Positions 18,278-26,675 of a stretch of DNA of 64,000 bases are shown here, piece by piece. The stretch's first letter is position 1; each line of letters opens with the position of its first letter. The position numbers were made by a program, and so were the translations under genes. The stretch comes from Lachnospiraceae bacterium (GTDB lineage Bacteria; Bacillota; Clostridia; Lachnospirales; Lachnospiraceae), in the NCBI GenBank assembly GCA_910574885.1, contig CAJTDD010000001.1, positions 124,001 to 188,000 of the forward strand, written 5' to 3'. The notes below the pieces were generated by a model. It was not told the origin of the DNA, made no database searches, and saw nothing but the letters and a program-made list of their open reading frames with translations.

Positions 18278-19279
18278 ATGGGATTTATAGATGAAATCAA
18301 GGCAAAAGCCAAGACAAACAAAAAGACGATCGTGCTGCCGGAGACTGAAGACATCAGGACGTATGAGGCGGCCGAGGCAGTGCTTAAAGAGGGTACGGCG
18401 AACCTGGTCCTTGTGGGAAGTGAAGAAGAGATTGCGAAGAACAAGGGGTCATTTGACATCAGCGGCGCGACGATTGTCGATCCGGCGACCAACGAGAAGA
18501 CGGACGCTTACATTGCGAAGCTTGTGGAGTTAAGGCAGAAGAAGGGAATGACAGAAGAGCAGGCAAGGGAACTTTTGCTGACCAACTATCTCTATTATGG
18601 CGTTATGATGGTGAAGATGAAGGATGCCGACGGCATGGTAAGCGGTGCGTGCCACTCTACCGCAGATACGTTAAGGCCGTGTCTCCAGATTTTGAAGACG
18701 AAGCCGGGAACCAAGCTGGTTTCTGCATTCTTCGTGATGGTAGTTCCGGATTGTGATATGGGAGCGGACGGAACCTTTATCTTTGCAGATTCCGGTCTTG
18801 AGCAGAACCCAGACCCAGAGAAGTTAGCGGCAATCGCCCTTTCTTCCGCAGAGTCTTTCCGGACGCTGACCGGAAAGGAGCCGGTTGTGGCAATGCTCTC
18901 CCACTCTACCAAGGGAAGTGCAAAACATGCGGATGTGGACAAGGTGTTAGAGGCGACACGCATTGCCAAGGAGAATGCGCCGGAAGGCCTGCTGCTTGAC
19001 GGCGAATTCCAGCTAGACGCTGCGATTGTGCCGGAGATTGGCGCCTCCAAGGCGCCGGGAAGCCCGGTTGCTGGAAAAGCCAACGTATTGGTATTCCCTG
19101 ACTTAGACGCTGGTAATATTGGGTACAAGCTGGTACAGAGACTTGCAAAGGCAGAGGCTTATGGCCCTCTTACACAGGGAATCGCAGCGCCGGTGAACGA
19201 CCTGTCCCGTGGATGCAGCGCACAGGATATCGAGGGAGTGGTAGCCATTACGGCTGTTCAGTGTATGGCGGAAGGTTAG
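18278..19279 (+). CDS. pta: Phosphate acetyltransferase
   Basis: Acetyl-CoA + phosphate to acetyl phosphate + CoA, cytoplasmic. It has 333 residues from ATG at 18278 (GAAAGGAGTC upstream), the short single-domain form. Motifs: IVLPETEDIRTYEAA, MVSGACHSTADTLRPCLQI, MLSHSTKGSAKHADVDKV, LDGEFQLDAAIVPEIGASKA, and AGKANVLVFPDLDAGNIGYK. It is directly followed by ackA after 53 bases, so the pair makes acetate and ATP. Confidence 0.98.
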   Translation: MGFIDEIKAKAKTNKKTIVLPETEDIRTYEAAEAVLKEGTANLVLVGSEEEIAKNKGSFDISGATIVDPATNEKTDAYIAKLVELRQKKGMTEEQARELLLTNYLYYGVMMVKMKDADGMVSGACHSTADTLRPCLQILKTKPGTKLVSAFFVMVVPDCDMGADGTFIFADSGLEQNPDPEKLAAIALSSAESFRTLTGKEPVVAMLSHSTKGSAKHADVDKVLEATRIAKENAPEGLLLDGEFQLDAAIVPEIGASKAPGSPVAGKANVLVFPDLDAGNIGYKLVQRLAKAEAYGPLTQGIAAPVNDLSRGCSAQDIEGVVAITAVQCMAEG

Positions 19280-19332
19280 AATGAGTTTGTATATCTGGCT
19301 TAAATCAAAAATAACAAGAGAGGGAAAAACAA

Positions 19333-20523
19333 ATGAATGTATTAGTTATCAACTGTGGAAGTTCATCTTTAAAATTTCAGTTAATCAATTCTGATTCTGA
19401 GCAGGTTCTTGCAAAGGGACTGTGCGAGAGAATCGGGATTGACGGAAGCCTTACTTATCAGCCGGAAGGCGGAGAGAAGGTAAAGTCTGACAAGGCTATG
19501 CCTACACATACGGAGGCAATCCAGTTCGTAATCGATGCACTGACGGATGCGGATACGGGCGTTGTGAAGAGCTTGGGCGAGATCGGGGCAGTAGGACACC
19601 GCGTGGTACACGGAGGAGAGAAGTTCGCAAGCTCTGTAGTAATCACCGATGAAGTAAAGCAGGCGATTGAGGACTGTAACGACCTTGCGCCGCTCCACAA
19701 TCCTGCGAACTTAATCGGTATCAATGCGTGCGAAAAGCTGATGCCAGGAACACCAATGGTTGCAGTGTTCGATACCGCGTTCCATCAGACCATGCCGGAG
19801 AAGGCCTATATGTACGGTCTTCCATATGAGTATTATGATAAGTACAAAGTCAGAAGATACGGTTTCCACGGTACAAGCCACAGCTTTGTTTCCAAGAGAG
19901 CGGCTGAGCTTGCAGGAAAGCCTTATGATCAGGTTAAGACGATTGTGTGCCATCTCGGGAACGGTGCAAGTATCTGTGCGGTAGAGAACGGCAAGTCTGT
20001 GGATACCTCTATGGGACTGACACCTTTGGAGGGCCTTGTGATGGGAACCCGCTCCGGAGATATCGACCCGGCGATTCTGGAGTTCATTTCCAAGAAGGAG
20101 GGACTGGATATTGCAGGGCTTATGAACATGCTGAATAAGAAGTCTGGCGTGTTTGGGCTTTCCAACAATCTGTCCAGTGATTTCCGTGATTTGGAAGATG
20201 GCGCTAATTCCGGCAACAATGAGGCAAGGATTGCTTTGGAAGTATTCGGATACCGTGTTGCGAAATATGTGGGAAGCTATGTTGCTGCGATGAACGGTGT
20301 GGATGTGATTGCATTTACGGCTGGAATCGGAGAGAACTCCGGAACCGTGCGTTCTTCCGTACTCAAGTATCTTGGATACCTTGGAATCAGCGTGGACGAA
20401 GAGGCGAACAAGAAGCGCGGGGAAGAGATTACAATCTCTACGGCGGATTCCAAAGTGAAAGTTATGGTAATCCCAACCAATGAGGAACTGGCAATCGCCC
20501 GTGAAACCGTTGCATTAGTATAA
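19333..20523 (+). CDS. ackA: Acetate kinase
   Basis: Acetyl phosphate + ADP to acetate + ATP. Standard length of 396 residues. Motifs of the acetate/sugar kinase fold: [16 protein letters not shown] (residues 3-18), [11 protein letters not shown], the signature [53 protein letters not shown] and [11 protein letters not shown] near the C-terminus. RBS is AGAGAGGG. It is in one operon with pta. Confidence 0.98.
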   Translation: MNVLVINCGSSSLKFQLINSDSEQVLAKGLCERIGIDGSLTYQPEGGEKVKSDKAMPTHTEAIQFVIDALTDADTGVVKSLGEIGAVGHRVVHGGEKFASSVVITDEVKQAIEDCNDLAPLHNPANLIGINACEKLMPGTPMVAVFDTAFHQTMPEKAYMYGLPYEYYDKYKVRRYGFHGTSHSFVSKRAAELAGKPYDQVKTIVCHLGNGASICAVENGKSVDTSMGLTPLEGLVMGTRSGDIDPAILEFISKKEGLDIAGLMNMLNKKSGVFGLSNNLSSDFRDLEDGANSGNNEARIALEVFGYRVAKYVGSYVAAMNGVDVIAFTAGIGENSGTVRSSVLKYLGYLGISVDEEANKKRGEEITISTADSKVKVMVIPTNEELAIARETVALV

Positions 20524-20542
20524 GAAGTTTAGAAGATGGGTG

Positions 20543-20570
20543 TTGACAAATTTGATTTACGTGATATAAT
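20543..20570 (+). promoter_or_regulatory. Promoter of yceD-rpmF
   Basis: TTGACA (20543-20548) and TATAAT (20565-20570), 16-base spacer, both hexamers perfect. The -10 ends 27 bases before the yceD ATG. Confidence 0.75.
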
Positions 20571-20597
20571 AGTCTAGGTGTGAATAGGAGTTTAGCT

Positions 20598-21125
20598 ATG
20601 ATATTAGACCTATCCAGCGTTCTGTCGGAACAGCATAATACAATAGAACAGACCGTGCCTGTGGAGACGGATGTATTCCGGTGCGAGACGGGAAGTTTTA
20701 AACTTGTAAAGAAATCGGATTTGTCGCTTTGTATTGCGTATGCAGGGGACAAGAAGTTAGAGATTTCCGGCAAGGGAAATGTGACGGCTGTGATTCCGTG
20801 CGACCGTTGCCTTGCGGATGTGGAGGTGGAGATTCCCCTTTCTTTTTGCAGGAAGGTAAGCGTGGATTTGGAAGCTGCTGGGACGGCAGATGATTTAGAC
20901 GAATCAAATTATATTGACGGATATAACTTTGACGTAGAACAGTTGATCTACAACGAGTTATTAGCAGGGTGGCCGACGAAAATTCTGTGTAGCGAAGACT
21001 GTAAGGGAATTTGCAGCGTATGTGGTCAGAACTTGAATGAAGGGACTTGTGGCTGTGAAGACACAGGTCTTGACCCTAGAATGTCAGTTATCCGTGATGT
21101 GTTTAAGAATTTTAAGGAGGTGTAA
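20598..21125 (+). CDS. yceD: YceD/DUF177 family protein
   Basis: A 175-residue small acidic protein with family hallmarks CDRCLADVEVEIPLSF (central Cys pair) and the C-terminal metal-ribbon-like CSEDCKGICSVCGQNLN with CGC. ATG at 20598 is preceded by ATAGGAG at a 7-base distance; a GTG at 20580 has no RBS. It lies 3 bases upstream of rpmF, the usual arrangement. In other bacteria YceD homologues are linked to 23S rRNA maturation or accumulation; the exact role here is unproven. Confidence 0.9.
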   Translation: MILDLSSVLSEQHNTIEQTVPVETDVFRCETGSFKLVKKSDLSLCIAYAGDKKLEISGKGNVTAVIPCDRCLADVEVEIPLSFCRKVSVDLEAAGTADDLDESNYIDGYNFDVEQLIYNELLAGWPTKILCSEDCKGICSVCGQNLNEGTCGCEDTGLDPRMSVIRDVFKNFKEV

Positions 21126-21128
21126 CCT

Positions 21129-21308
21129 ATGTCAATTTGTCCAAAGAATAAGTCTTCTAAGGGAAGAAGAGACAAAAGAAGAGCGAACTGGAAGATGAGC
21201 GCACCGAATCTTGTGAAGTGCAGCAGATGCGGCGAGTTAATGATGCCTCATAGAGTTTGCAAGGCTTGTGGTTCTTATAACAAAAAAGAAATCATCCCGC
21301 AGGACTAA
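21129..21308 (+). CDS. rpmF: 50S ribosomal protein L32
   Basis: A 59-residue protein. MSICPKNKSSKGRRDKRRAN is the conserved N-terminus, then NWKMSAP, and a zinc ribbon with CSRCGE and CKACGSY (four-Cys C+ type). RBS AAGGAGGTG overlaps the end of yceD. A strong terminator follows at once, closing the yceD-rpmF operon. Confidence 0.97.
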   Translation: MSICPKNKSSKGRRDKRRANWKMSAPNLVKCSRCGELMMPHRVCKACGSYNKKEIIPQD

Positions 21309-21319
21309 TAAGATGTAAG

Positions 21320-21353
21320 AAAGAAGTTTCCAGGTATCTGGAAACTTCTTTTG
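21320..21353 (+). terminator. Terminator after rpmF
   Basis: AGAAGTTTCCAG pairs perfectly with CTGGAAACTTCT around a 4-base loop, followed by TTTTG. Confidence 0.85.
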
Positions 21354-21412
21354 TATGTTGTTAAGAATTCAAAAAAATATTTACCATTTTTTTGTAAATC
21401 ATATCTGTCTAA

Positions 21413-21441
21413 TTGTAATATGATTATGACTATAGTATAAT
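21413..21441 (+). promoter_or_regulatory. Promoter of the SPFH cassette
   Basis: TTGTAA (21413-21418) and TATAAT (21436-21441), 17-base spacer, about 65 bases upstream of the SPFH gene. An overlapping TATAGT lies just upstream of the -10. Confidence 0.6.
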
Positions 21442-21506
21442 GTGTATAGAATCTAAAACTTTTCAGAAAAAGTCGAAGGAAAAAGTTACTCAAGGAGGGG
21501 GAAGCA

Positions 21507-22793
21507 ATGGCGGTTATACAAGTTGTCAAGTATAATGGCGCGCCGAATATATTTGCATGGAAGTATCCCAGCGAAGAGTTGGGAACATGGACGCAGCTTA
21601 TTGTGAATGAATCCCAGGAAGCAGTTTTGTTTAAGGGAGGGAAGGCGCTTGATGTCTTTACAAGCGGGAGATACACTCTGGATACGAAGAATATCCCGCT
21701 GCTAAACCATATCGTCAATATACCTTTTGGAGGAAGATCGCCTTTTACGGCTGAGGTTTGGTATGTTAACAAACTCTTTAAATTAGATATCAAATGGGGG
21801 ACAGCATCCGCGCTTCAGATTCAAGATCCGAAATACGGGGTCTTTATTCCTTTGCGTTCAAACGGCATGTTTGGAATCCAGATTGACGACTCAAAAAAGT
21901 TCCTTATCAAACTGGTTGGGACAATGCCGGGATTTGATGAAAGAAGTGTGGTCAGGTATTTTAGAGGGTTATACATAACTAAAGTGAAGGATGCCATTTC
22001 GTCGTATGTGATTAAGAATGGAATCAGCGTACTTGAGATTAATGCATACCTGGATGAGCTTTCTGCTTTTATGAAAAAGCAGATTGAGCCGGAAATGTCC
22101 GAGTATGGGATCAAATTACTTAATTTTTATGTGAATGAAATAAGTATTCCGGAAGAGGATCCGGCTGTCAGCAAGCTGAAAGAGGCCCTTGCGAAAAAGG
22201 CGGAGATGAACATTATCGGCTATAACTACCAGCAAGAACGTTCTTTCGACACCATGGAGTCCGCCGCCCAGAATGAGAGTATGGGCGCGATGCCGTTTAT
22301 GGGCGTTGGAATGGGGCTGGGGATGGGCGCCGGTATCGGAGGGGCAATGGCTAATTCTATGTCGGAAATTTCAAGCCATATGACATTTCATAACAACCAA
22401 AATCTGACAGAGTGTCCAAAGTGCCATGCAAAAATAAACCAGGGGCAGCGGTTTTGCGGCTCTTGCGGTTTCGACATTGATGATTCGATTGAAGAGATTG
22501 TATGCAGCAGATGCGGGACTGAACTTAGAGGGTCAAAATTTTGCGTGGAATGCGGAAAGAAATATACTCCATGCCCGCAATGTGGGCAGGACTTGGACGA
22601 GGACACTATGGAGTGTGATACATGCGGGTATGAACCGCCTAAAAAATGTTCACATTGCGGAGCGATTATGCGGTCAGGCGCAAATTTCTGTCCGGAGTGT
22701 GGAAAATCTGTGGTAAATGAATGCCCTAAGTGCGGGATGGTTTTAGAAGGAGAACCCAATTTCTGTCCGAAATGTGGAGAAAGGCTGAGGTAA
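21507..22793 (+). CDS. SPFH-domain protein with five C-terminal zinc ribbons (YdjI-like)
   Basis: A 428-residue protein. About residues 15-235 form an SPFH/band-7 domain of the virion-core-like, soluble type (WKYPSEELGTWTQLIVNESQ, VNEISIPEEDPAVSKL). A Gly/Met-rich linker follows (GVGMGLGMGAGIGGAMANSM, residues 268-287). Then come ten Cys pairs: CPKC/CGSC, CSRC/CVEC, CPQC/CDTC, CSHC/CPEC, CPKC/CPKC, i.e. five zinc ribbons in a row. RBS is CAAGGAGGGGG. It is the first gene of a three-gene cassette with two membrane proteins. Bacillus YdjI has the same SPFH-plus-ribbon plan in a PspA-linked envelope-stress operon; equal function here is inference. Confidence 0.85.
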   Translation: MAVIQVVKYNGAPNIFAWKYPSEELGTWTQLIVNESQEAVLFKGGKALDVFTSGRYTLDTKNIPLLNHIVNIPFGGRSPFTAEVWYVNKLFKLDIKWGTASALQIQDPKYGVFIPLRSNGMFGIQIDDSKKFLIKLVGTMPGFDERSVVRYFRGLYITKVKDAISSYVIKNGISVLEINAYLDELSAFMKKQIEPEMSEYGIKLLNFYVNEISIPEEDPAVSKLKEALAKKAEMNIIGYNYQQERSFDTMESAAQNESMGAMPFMGVGMGLGMGAGIGGAMANSMSEISSHMTFHNNQNLTECPKCHAKINQGQRFCGSCGFDIDDSIEEIVCSRCGTELRGSKFCVECGKKYTPCPQCGQDLDEDTMECDTCGYEPPKKCSHCGAIMRSGANFCPECGKSVVNECPKCGMVLEGEPNFCPKCGERLR

Positions 22794-22796
22794 AAT

Positions 22797-23483
22797 ATGA
22801 TTAAAAAGGTTCAGATTACGGTATTGCTTGGAGTCATAGTTTTAATCGCAACAGGTGCGGTTTATGCAGTTGCCAGGCCAGAGGTATATTCTTCGACAGC
22901 CGTTGGTTTTGCATTCCTGTTATTCTCGGAGATCGTATTCTTTGGAGGAATCGTATTTGTCGAATATTGGGCTTTGAAGTCTCCTGGAATTTTAACCCTT
23001 GCTGGAATCGGCGTCCCTTTGGGCGGTTATGCGCTTATTGTTTTTATTTCTTCGATTATTTATATGAATTTTCACAGAATTCAGTTAAGCAAATTTTTGA
23101 CTTTACAAATTGTGCTGCTTGTTGCTTTGATTTTTATTGTAGTTATCATGGCTGTTTTTTCAAAAGCAGCAAAAGACAGAGATGATAAAACACTCCAAAC
23201 AGATGCTATGATGCGTACGTTTGTGGATGAGCTTACTGGGATTAGGGATTACATAGAAAAGAAAAGCGAAATTGACCATGTGATTGAAGAAATAAGATTT
23301 TCCGATACTTTTGCTATGGTAGAGGCGGATGTGGAATTAGACGAAGCCATATCGAAATTAAAGAAAAAAGTAACGACAGAAAAAGTAGACGAAGAGGAAT
23401 TGGAAAAGTCTATAAAAAATATTGAATTTCTTGCGAAGAAGAGAAAATTGCAAGTAAAAAATATGAAACAAGGTGGAATATAG
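22797..23483 (+). CDS. Membrane protein with C-terminal coiled coil, SPFH cassette
   Basis: A 228-residue protein. Four hydrophobic helices fill about residues 5-125 (VQITVLLGVIVLIATGAVYA, FVEYWALKSPGILTLAGIG, IVLLVALIFIVVIMAVF). A charged, helical cytoplasmic tail follows (residues about 140-228) with heptad-like LDEAISKLKKKV and EELEKSIKNIEFLAKKRK. Family not recognised. It starts 3 bases after the SPFH stop and is therefore coupled to it. It probably serves as a membrane anchor for the SPFH protein, by analogy with Bacillus YdjH; this is inference. Codons are more AT-rich than in the flanking core genes. Confidence 0.65.
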   Translation: MIKKVQITVLLGVIVLIATGAVYAVARPEVYSSTAVGFAFLLFSEIVFFGGIVFVEYWALKSPGILTLAGIGVPLGGYALIVFISSIIYMNFHRIQLSKFLTLQIVLLVALIFIVVIMAVFSKAAKDRDDKTLQTDAMMRTFVDELTGIRDYIEKKSEIDHVIEEIRFSDTFAMVEADVELDEAISKLKKKVTTEKVDEEELEKSIKNIEFLAKKRKLQVKNMKQGGI

Positions 23484-23495
23484 GAGAAATAAGTT

Positions 23496-24149
23496 ATGGA
23501 TAGAAAAAAGAAATCCCCGTCATGGACAGTTGTTGTAATTTGGTTTATTGTATTTTGGCCGGTAGGTTTTTATATGATTTATAAGAAATTAGCAAACGAT
23601 AAATCTGCCGCAATGAAAAACAGTAAAGTGTTGAAAACAATAGGTTATTTCTTTTTATTCTGTGCAGTTTCATTACCGCTGGTAGAGATTGGAAGTGAAA
23701 GCGGCAATAATATGGGTTCGATTTTGACGTGTGTGGTATTCTATACCGTCGGCGGTATCCTTCTTGTGCGCGGAGGGAAGAAACTGCAGAAATCAGGAGA
23801 GAGATATAAGAAATTAATTGAGATTGTGATTAACCAGCAGCAATATACGATTGAAAATATTGCCGCCCAGATGGGATTAGATTACGGAGAAACAGTGGAT
23901 GCTCTTCAGGAAATGATTGATAAGGATTATTTTGCAGGAGCATATATAGACCTGGCTAATCATGAACTCGTATTTCCCGATAGATTTCAACAGACAGGAT
24001 ATCATGCGAACCAGAATCTTTATGCGGAAGTTAACGCAGGAGGAGCGCCGCAGCAAAAAGTGGTTAAATGTCCGAATTGCGGCGGAAAAAATATCATTAC
24101 TGCCGGGCAGGTATCTGAGTGTGATTACTGCGGTTCTCCAATACAATAA
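23496..24149 (+). CDS. Membrane protein with winged-helix-like segment and zinc ribbon, SPFH cassette
   Basis: A 217-residue protein. The N-terminus has a TM2-like pair of helices (SWTVVVIWFIVFWPVGFYMI, residues 9-28) and two more helices to about residue 92. Residues about 105-160 (IVINQQQYTIENIAAQMGLD, YGETVDALQEMIDKDYFAG) look like a small winged-helix or PCI-type domain. The end is a zinc ribbon with CPNCGGK and CDYCGSP. It lies 12 bases after the previous gene, RBS GGAGAAATAAG. Bacillus YdjG also combines membrane helices and a zinc ribbon, so this may be a functional counterpart; sequence identity was not tested. Confidence 0.65.
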   Translation: MDRKKKSPSWTVVVIWFIVFWPVGFYMIYKKLANDKSAAMKNSKVLKTIGYFFLFCAVSLPLVEIGSESGNNMGSILTCVVFYTVGGILLVRGGKKLQKSGERYKKLIEIVINQQQYTIENIAAQMGLDYGETVDALQEMIDKDYFAGAYIDLANHELVFPDRFQQTGYHANQNLYAEVNAGGAPQQKVVKCPNCGGKNIITAGQVSECDYCGSPIQ

Positions 24150-24156
24150 AAATGAA

Positions 24157-24204
24157 ATACGCAATATATGGTATTGTAGGTATCTTTTCCCATATATTGC
24201 GTAT
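24157..24204. repeat. Inverted repeat after the SPFH cassette
   Basis: Two 15-base perfect arms, ATACGCAATATATGG (24157-24171) and its complement (24190-24204), flank an 18-base loop. There is no U-tract after it, so it is not a clear terminator. The rest of the gap to 24390 is AT-rich with no gene signal that I can support. Confidence 0.6.
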
Positions 24205-24393
24205 ATGCTGTTATTTGATAATACGCGTACTTTCACTAGTCCATATGAGATAAGATTTGATTTCTGAAACCATCTTTCCCAAACACATCGGTTTTCTATG
24301 ATTTTTCCTCTATTTTGATTTTCATTTGATTAACGAATAATTGGATAATGTATCGATTTCATCGTCAATAACCGATAGAATTGTACAGAGCCT

Positions 24394-24421
24394 ATGACAC
24401 AGTCTGAATTTATGGTATACT
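24394..24421 (+). promoter_or_regulatory. Promoter of the ZIP transporter gene
   Basis: ATGACA (24394-24399) and TATACT (24416-24421) with a 16-base spacer, 42 bases upstream of the ATG at 24464. Confidence 0.45.
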
Positions 24422-24463
24422 TAGTGATATCAAAAAGTAAGTGGTATGAAAAGGAGAATTTGT

Positions 24464-25240
24464 ATGATGATTTTCTGGGGACTTATGATTCCTTTTATCG
24501 GTACGACGTTGGGAGCGGCTTGTGTGCTGTTTATGAAAAACGAGCTGAATCCTCTGATTCAGAAAGCGCTTTTGGGATTTGCGGCCGGCGTTATGGTTGC
24601 TGCGTCTGTGTGGTCGCTGCTGATTCCGGCCATGGATATGTCGGAGCATATGGGTAAGTTTGCATTTGTGCCGGCGGCGGTCGGATTTGTTCTGGGAATT
24701 GGTTTCCTGTTGGCGCTTGACCGGGCGATTCCACATATGCATGTGGGGTCCGACGAAATTGAAGGCCCGAGGTGTGTGCTGAATAAATCTACCATGCTTG
24801 TGTTGGCAGTTACGATTCACAATATCCCGGAAGGCATTTCCAGCGGGGCTGTATTTGCAGGATTGCTGACAGGCAATGCGGATGTGACGGTTACGGGGGC
24901 ATTTGCGTTGGCTATTGGAATTGCTGTGCAGAATCTTCCGGAGGGATTTATTGTATCTCTTCCTGTGAGGAATGAGGGAGAAGGGCGTGGTAAGGCGTTC
25001 TTGTATGGTTCAATGTCTGGAATCGTAGAGCCGATTGCAGGCGGGATTACGGTGCTGCTTGCAGCTTATATTACTCCGGTCTTGCCGTATCTGCTTGCAT
25101 TTGCTGCGGGTGCAATGATTTATGTGGTCGTGGAGGAGTTGGTGCCGGAGTCTGCAGAAGGGGAGCATAGTAATATTGGGACGATTGGGTTTGCGGCTGG
25201 ATTTGTGTTGATGATGATTTTGGATGTGGCGTTGGGGTAG
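24464..25240 (+). CDS. ZIP-family divalent metal transporter
   Basis: A 258-residue protein from ATG at 24464, chosen because AAAGGAG lies 8 bases upstream; an ATG 18 bases earlier lacks an RBS. There are eight predicted helices. ZIP signatures: the TM4 HNIPEGISSGAVF and TM5-region QNLPEGFIVSLP, with Gly-rich FAAGAMIYVVVEELVPES later. This points to the GufA/ZupT-type uptake of Zn2+, Fe2+ or Mn2+ across the cytoplasmic membrane. No metal-regulator site was identified. The gene is single. Confidence 0.9.
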   Translation: MMIFWGLMIPFIGTTLGAACVLFMKNELNPLIQKALLGFAAGVMVAASVWSLLIPAMDMSEHMGKFAFVPAAVGFVLGIGFLLALDRAIPHMHVGSDEIEGPRCVLNKSTMLVLAVTIHNIPEGISSGAVFAGLLTGNADVTVTGAFALAIGIAVQNLPEGFIVSLPVRNEGEGRGKAFLYGSMSGIVEPIAGGITVLLAAYITPVLPYLLAFAAGAMIYVVVEELVPESAEGEHSNIGTIGFAAGFVLMMILDVALG

Positions 25241-25303
25241 ATAGCTGTGTGGCCGATTGCCTGACAGAGGGCAAAATAGGATAAAGTGGAAGGAATTGAC
25301 AAT

Positions 25304-25783
25304 ATGCGGATTACACTTGTTACCGTGGGGAAGATAAAAGAAAAATATCTGAGAGACGCTGTTGCGGAATATGTAAAGCGTCTGGGGAAATATTGTAAAT
25401 TGGAAATTATCGAAGTGGCAGATGAGAAGACGCAGGAACGCGCCAGTGAAACGGAGGAGATGGCTGTCCGTTCCAAAGAGGGGGAGCGGATATTAAAGCA
25501 TGTGAAGGAAGATGCGTATGTAATTACGCTGGAGATACAGGGGAATCAGATTTCGTCGGAGGAATTGGCAGATAAGATTGAGGGGCTTGGCGTGCAGGGA
25601 AAGAGCCATGTTGTGTTCATCATCGGAGGGTCGATTGGACTGGGGATGGAGGTGATGAAACGGTCGGATTATGCGTTGAGTTTTTCGAGGATGACGTTCC
25701 CGCATCAGTTGATGCGGGTGATTCTGTTGGAGCAGATTTATAGAGGGTTTCGGATTTTTAATGGAGAACCGTATCATAAATAA
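25304..25783 (+). CDS. rlmH: 23S rRNA (pseudouridine1915-N3)-methyltransferase
   Basis: A SPOUT methyltransferase acting on m3-Psi1915 of helix 69 in 70S ribosomes. ATG at 25304 (after GTGGAAGGAATTG) gives 159 residues, the usual length. [20 protein letters not shown] at the start, the SAM-knot loop [13 protein letters not shown], and the C-terminal [20 protein letters not shown] and FNGEPYHK are diagnostic. Confidence 0.97.
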   Translation: MRITLVTVGKIKEKYLRDAVAEYVKRLGKYCKLEIIEVADEKTQERASETEEMAVRSKEGERILKHVKEDAYVITLEIQGNQISSEELADKIEGLGVQGKSHVVFIIGGSIGLGMEVMKRSDYALSFSRMTFPHQLMRVILLEQIYRGFRIFNGEPYHK

Positions 25784-25830
25784 AAGTCATATATGCAACG
25801 CAAATAGACTGTTAATTTAAAACATTGAAG

Positions 25831-26634
25831 ATGGAGATGCAGGAAGCAATCAGGACATGGGAAGAACTAAAGATAAAAGATGGTTTCCTATTTGCCAAGG
25901 TAATGCGGGACAAGAGACTGTGTAAGATGCTTCTGGAGAGACTTCTCCAAACCAAGATTAAGGATATCGTGTATCTGGAAGAGGAGAAGGCAATTGATAT
26001 TGGAAAGGATGCAAAGAGTGTACGTCTGGATGTGTATCTTGAAGATGGGAACCGAGTGTTTGATTTAGAGATGCAGACGACAGATAAGGGGAATTTACCG
26101 AAGAGAAGCCGTTACTATCAGGGAATGATAGATTTGAATACCATAGAGAAAGGCGAGAATTACAAGAAGCTGAAAGAAAGCTATGTTATATTTATCTGTA
26201 ATTTTGACCCGTTCCACCAAGGGAAAGCGCAGTATACATTTGAGAATCTGTGTTTAGAGGATAAAAGCCTGAAGTTGAATGATGGGGCGAAGAAGGTGTT
26301 TTTCAATGCGGAAGGCTACATGGATGCAGAGAATGAAGATGTAAGAGAATTTTTAAAATATGTAAGGGGAGACGAAAGTAATAATCCTTTCGTGAAAGAG
26401 ATTGATGAAAAGGTGGCGCAGGTAAAAGAAAGCAAAGAATGGAGGTTGGAGTATATGACTTTGTTAATGAGAGAAGCAGAGATTAGGGAAGAAGGAAGAG
26501 AGGAAGGAAGGGAAGAAGGTATCAGGGGAACGGTCTCTGTGTTAAGAGAGATGAATGTTCCGGCGCAGACAATCTTGCTTAAAATTCAGAAGCAGTTTAA
26601 TCTGAATCCGGAAACATCCAAAAAGTATTTGTAA
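25831..26634 (+). CDS. Rpn-family PD-(D/E)XK nuclease
   Basis: A protein of about 267 residues in the Rpn family (recombination-promoting nuclease, 'PD-(D/E)XK transposase-like'). The nuclease core is RLDVYLEDGNRVFDLEMQ (Asp ... Glu-x-Gln) near residues 70-88, after KDGFLFAKVMRDKRL and LLERLLQTKIKDI. The C-terminal 60 residues carry a charged heptad run (REEGREEGREEG) and a small helical tail. Start is uncertain: TTG 25825, ATG 25831 and ATG 25837 all lack a strong RBS. Family knowledge: DNA cleavage or phage defence. An internal start with a good RBS lies at 26455. GC content is lower than in the neighbouring core genes. Confidence 0.85.
   Translation: MEMQEAIRTWEELKIKDGFLFAKVMRDKRLCKMLLERLLQTKIKDIVYLEEEKAIDIGKDAKSVRLDVYLEDGNRVFDLEMQTTDKGNLPKRSRYYQGMIDLNTIEKGENYKKLKESYVIFICNFDPFHQGKAQYTFENLCLEDKSLKLNDGAKKVFFNAEGYMDAENEDVREFLKYVRGDESNNPFVKEIDEKVAQVKESKEWRLEYMTLLMREAEIREEGREEGREEGIRGTVSVLREMNVPAQTILLKIQKQFNLNPETSKKYL
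26455..26634 (+). CDS. Probable internal-start C-terminal product of the Rpn gene (RpnS-like antitoxin)
   Basis: ATG at 26455 is in frame with the Rpn gene and has GGAGG at 26441-26445, a 9-base spacer. This is a better ribosome site than any at the head of the gene. It would give a 59-residue protein starting MTLLMREAEIREEGREEG. In enterobacterial Rpn loci, as I recall, a C-terminal fragment made from an internal start inhibits the full nuclease. The match in position and length is striking; expression is inferred. Confidence 0.55.
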   Translation: MTLLMREAEIREEGREEGREEGIRGTVSVLREMNVPAQTILLKIQKQFNLNPETSKKYL

Positions 26635-26675
26635 AGATGGAATTGCAGGAATAATTAGGAAAAAAGGAGATTAAG

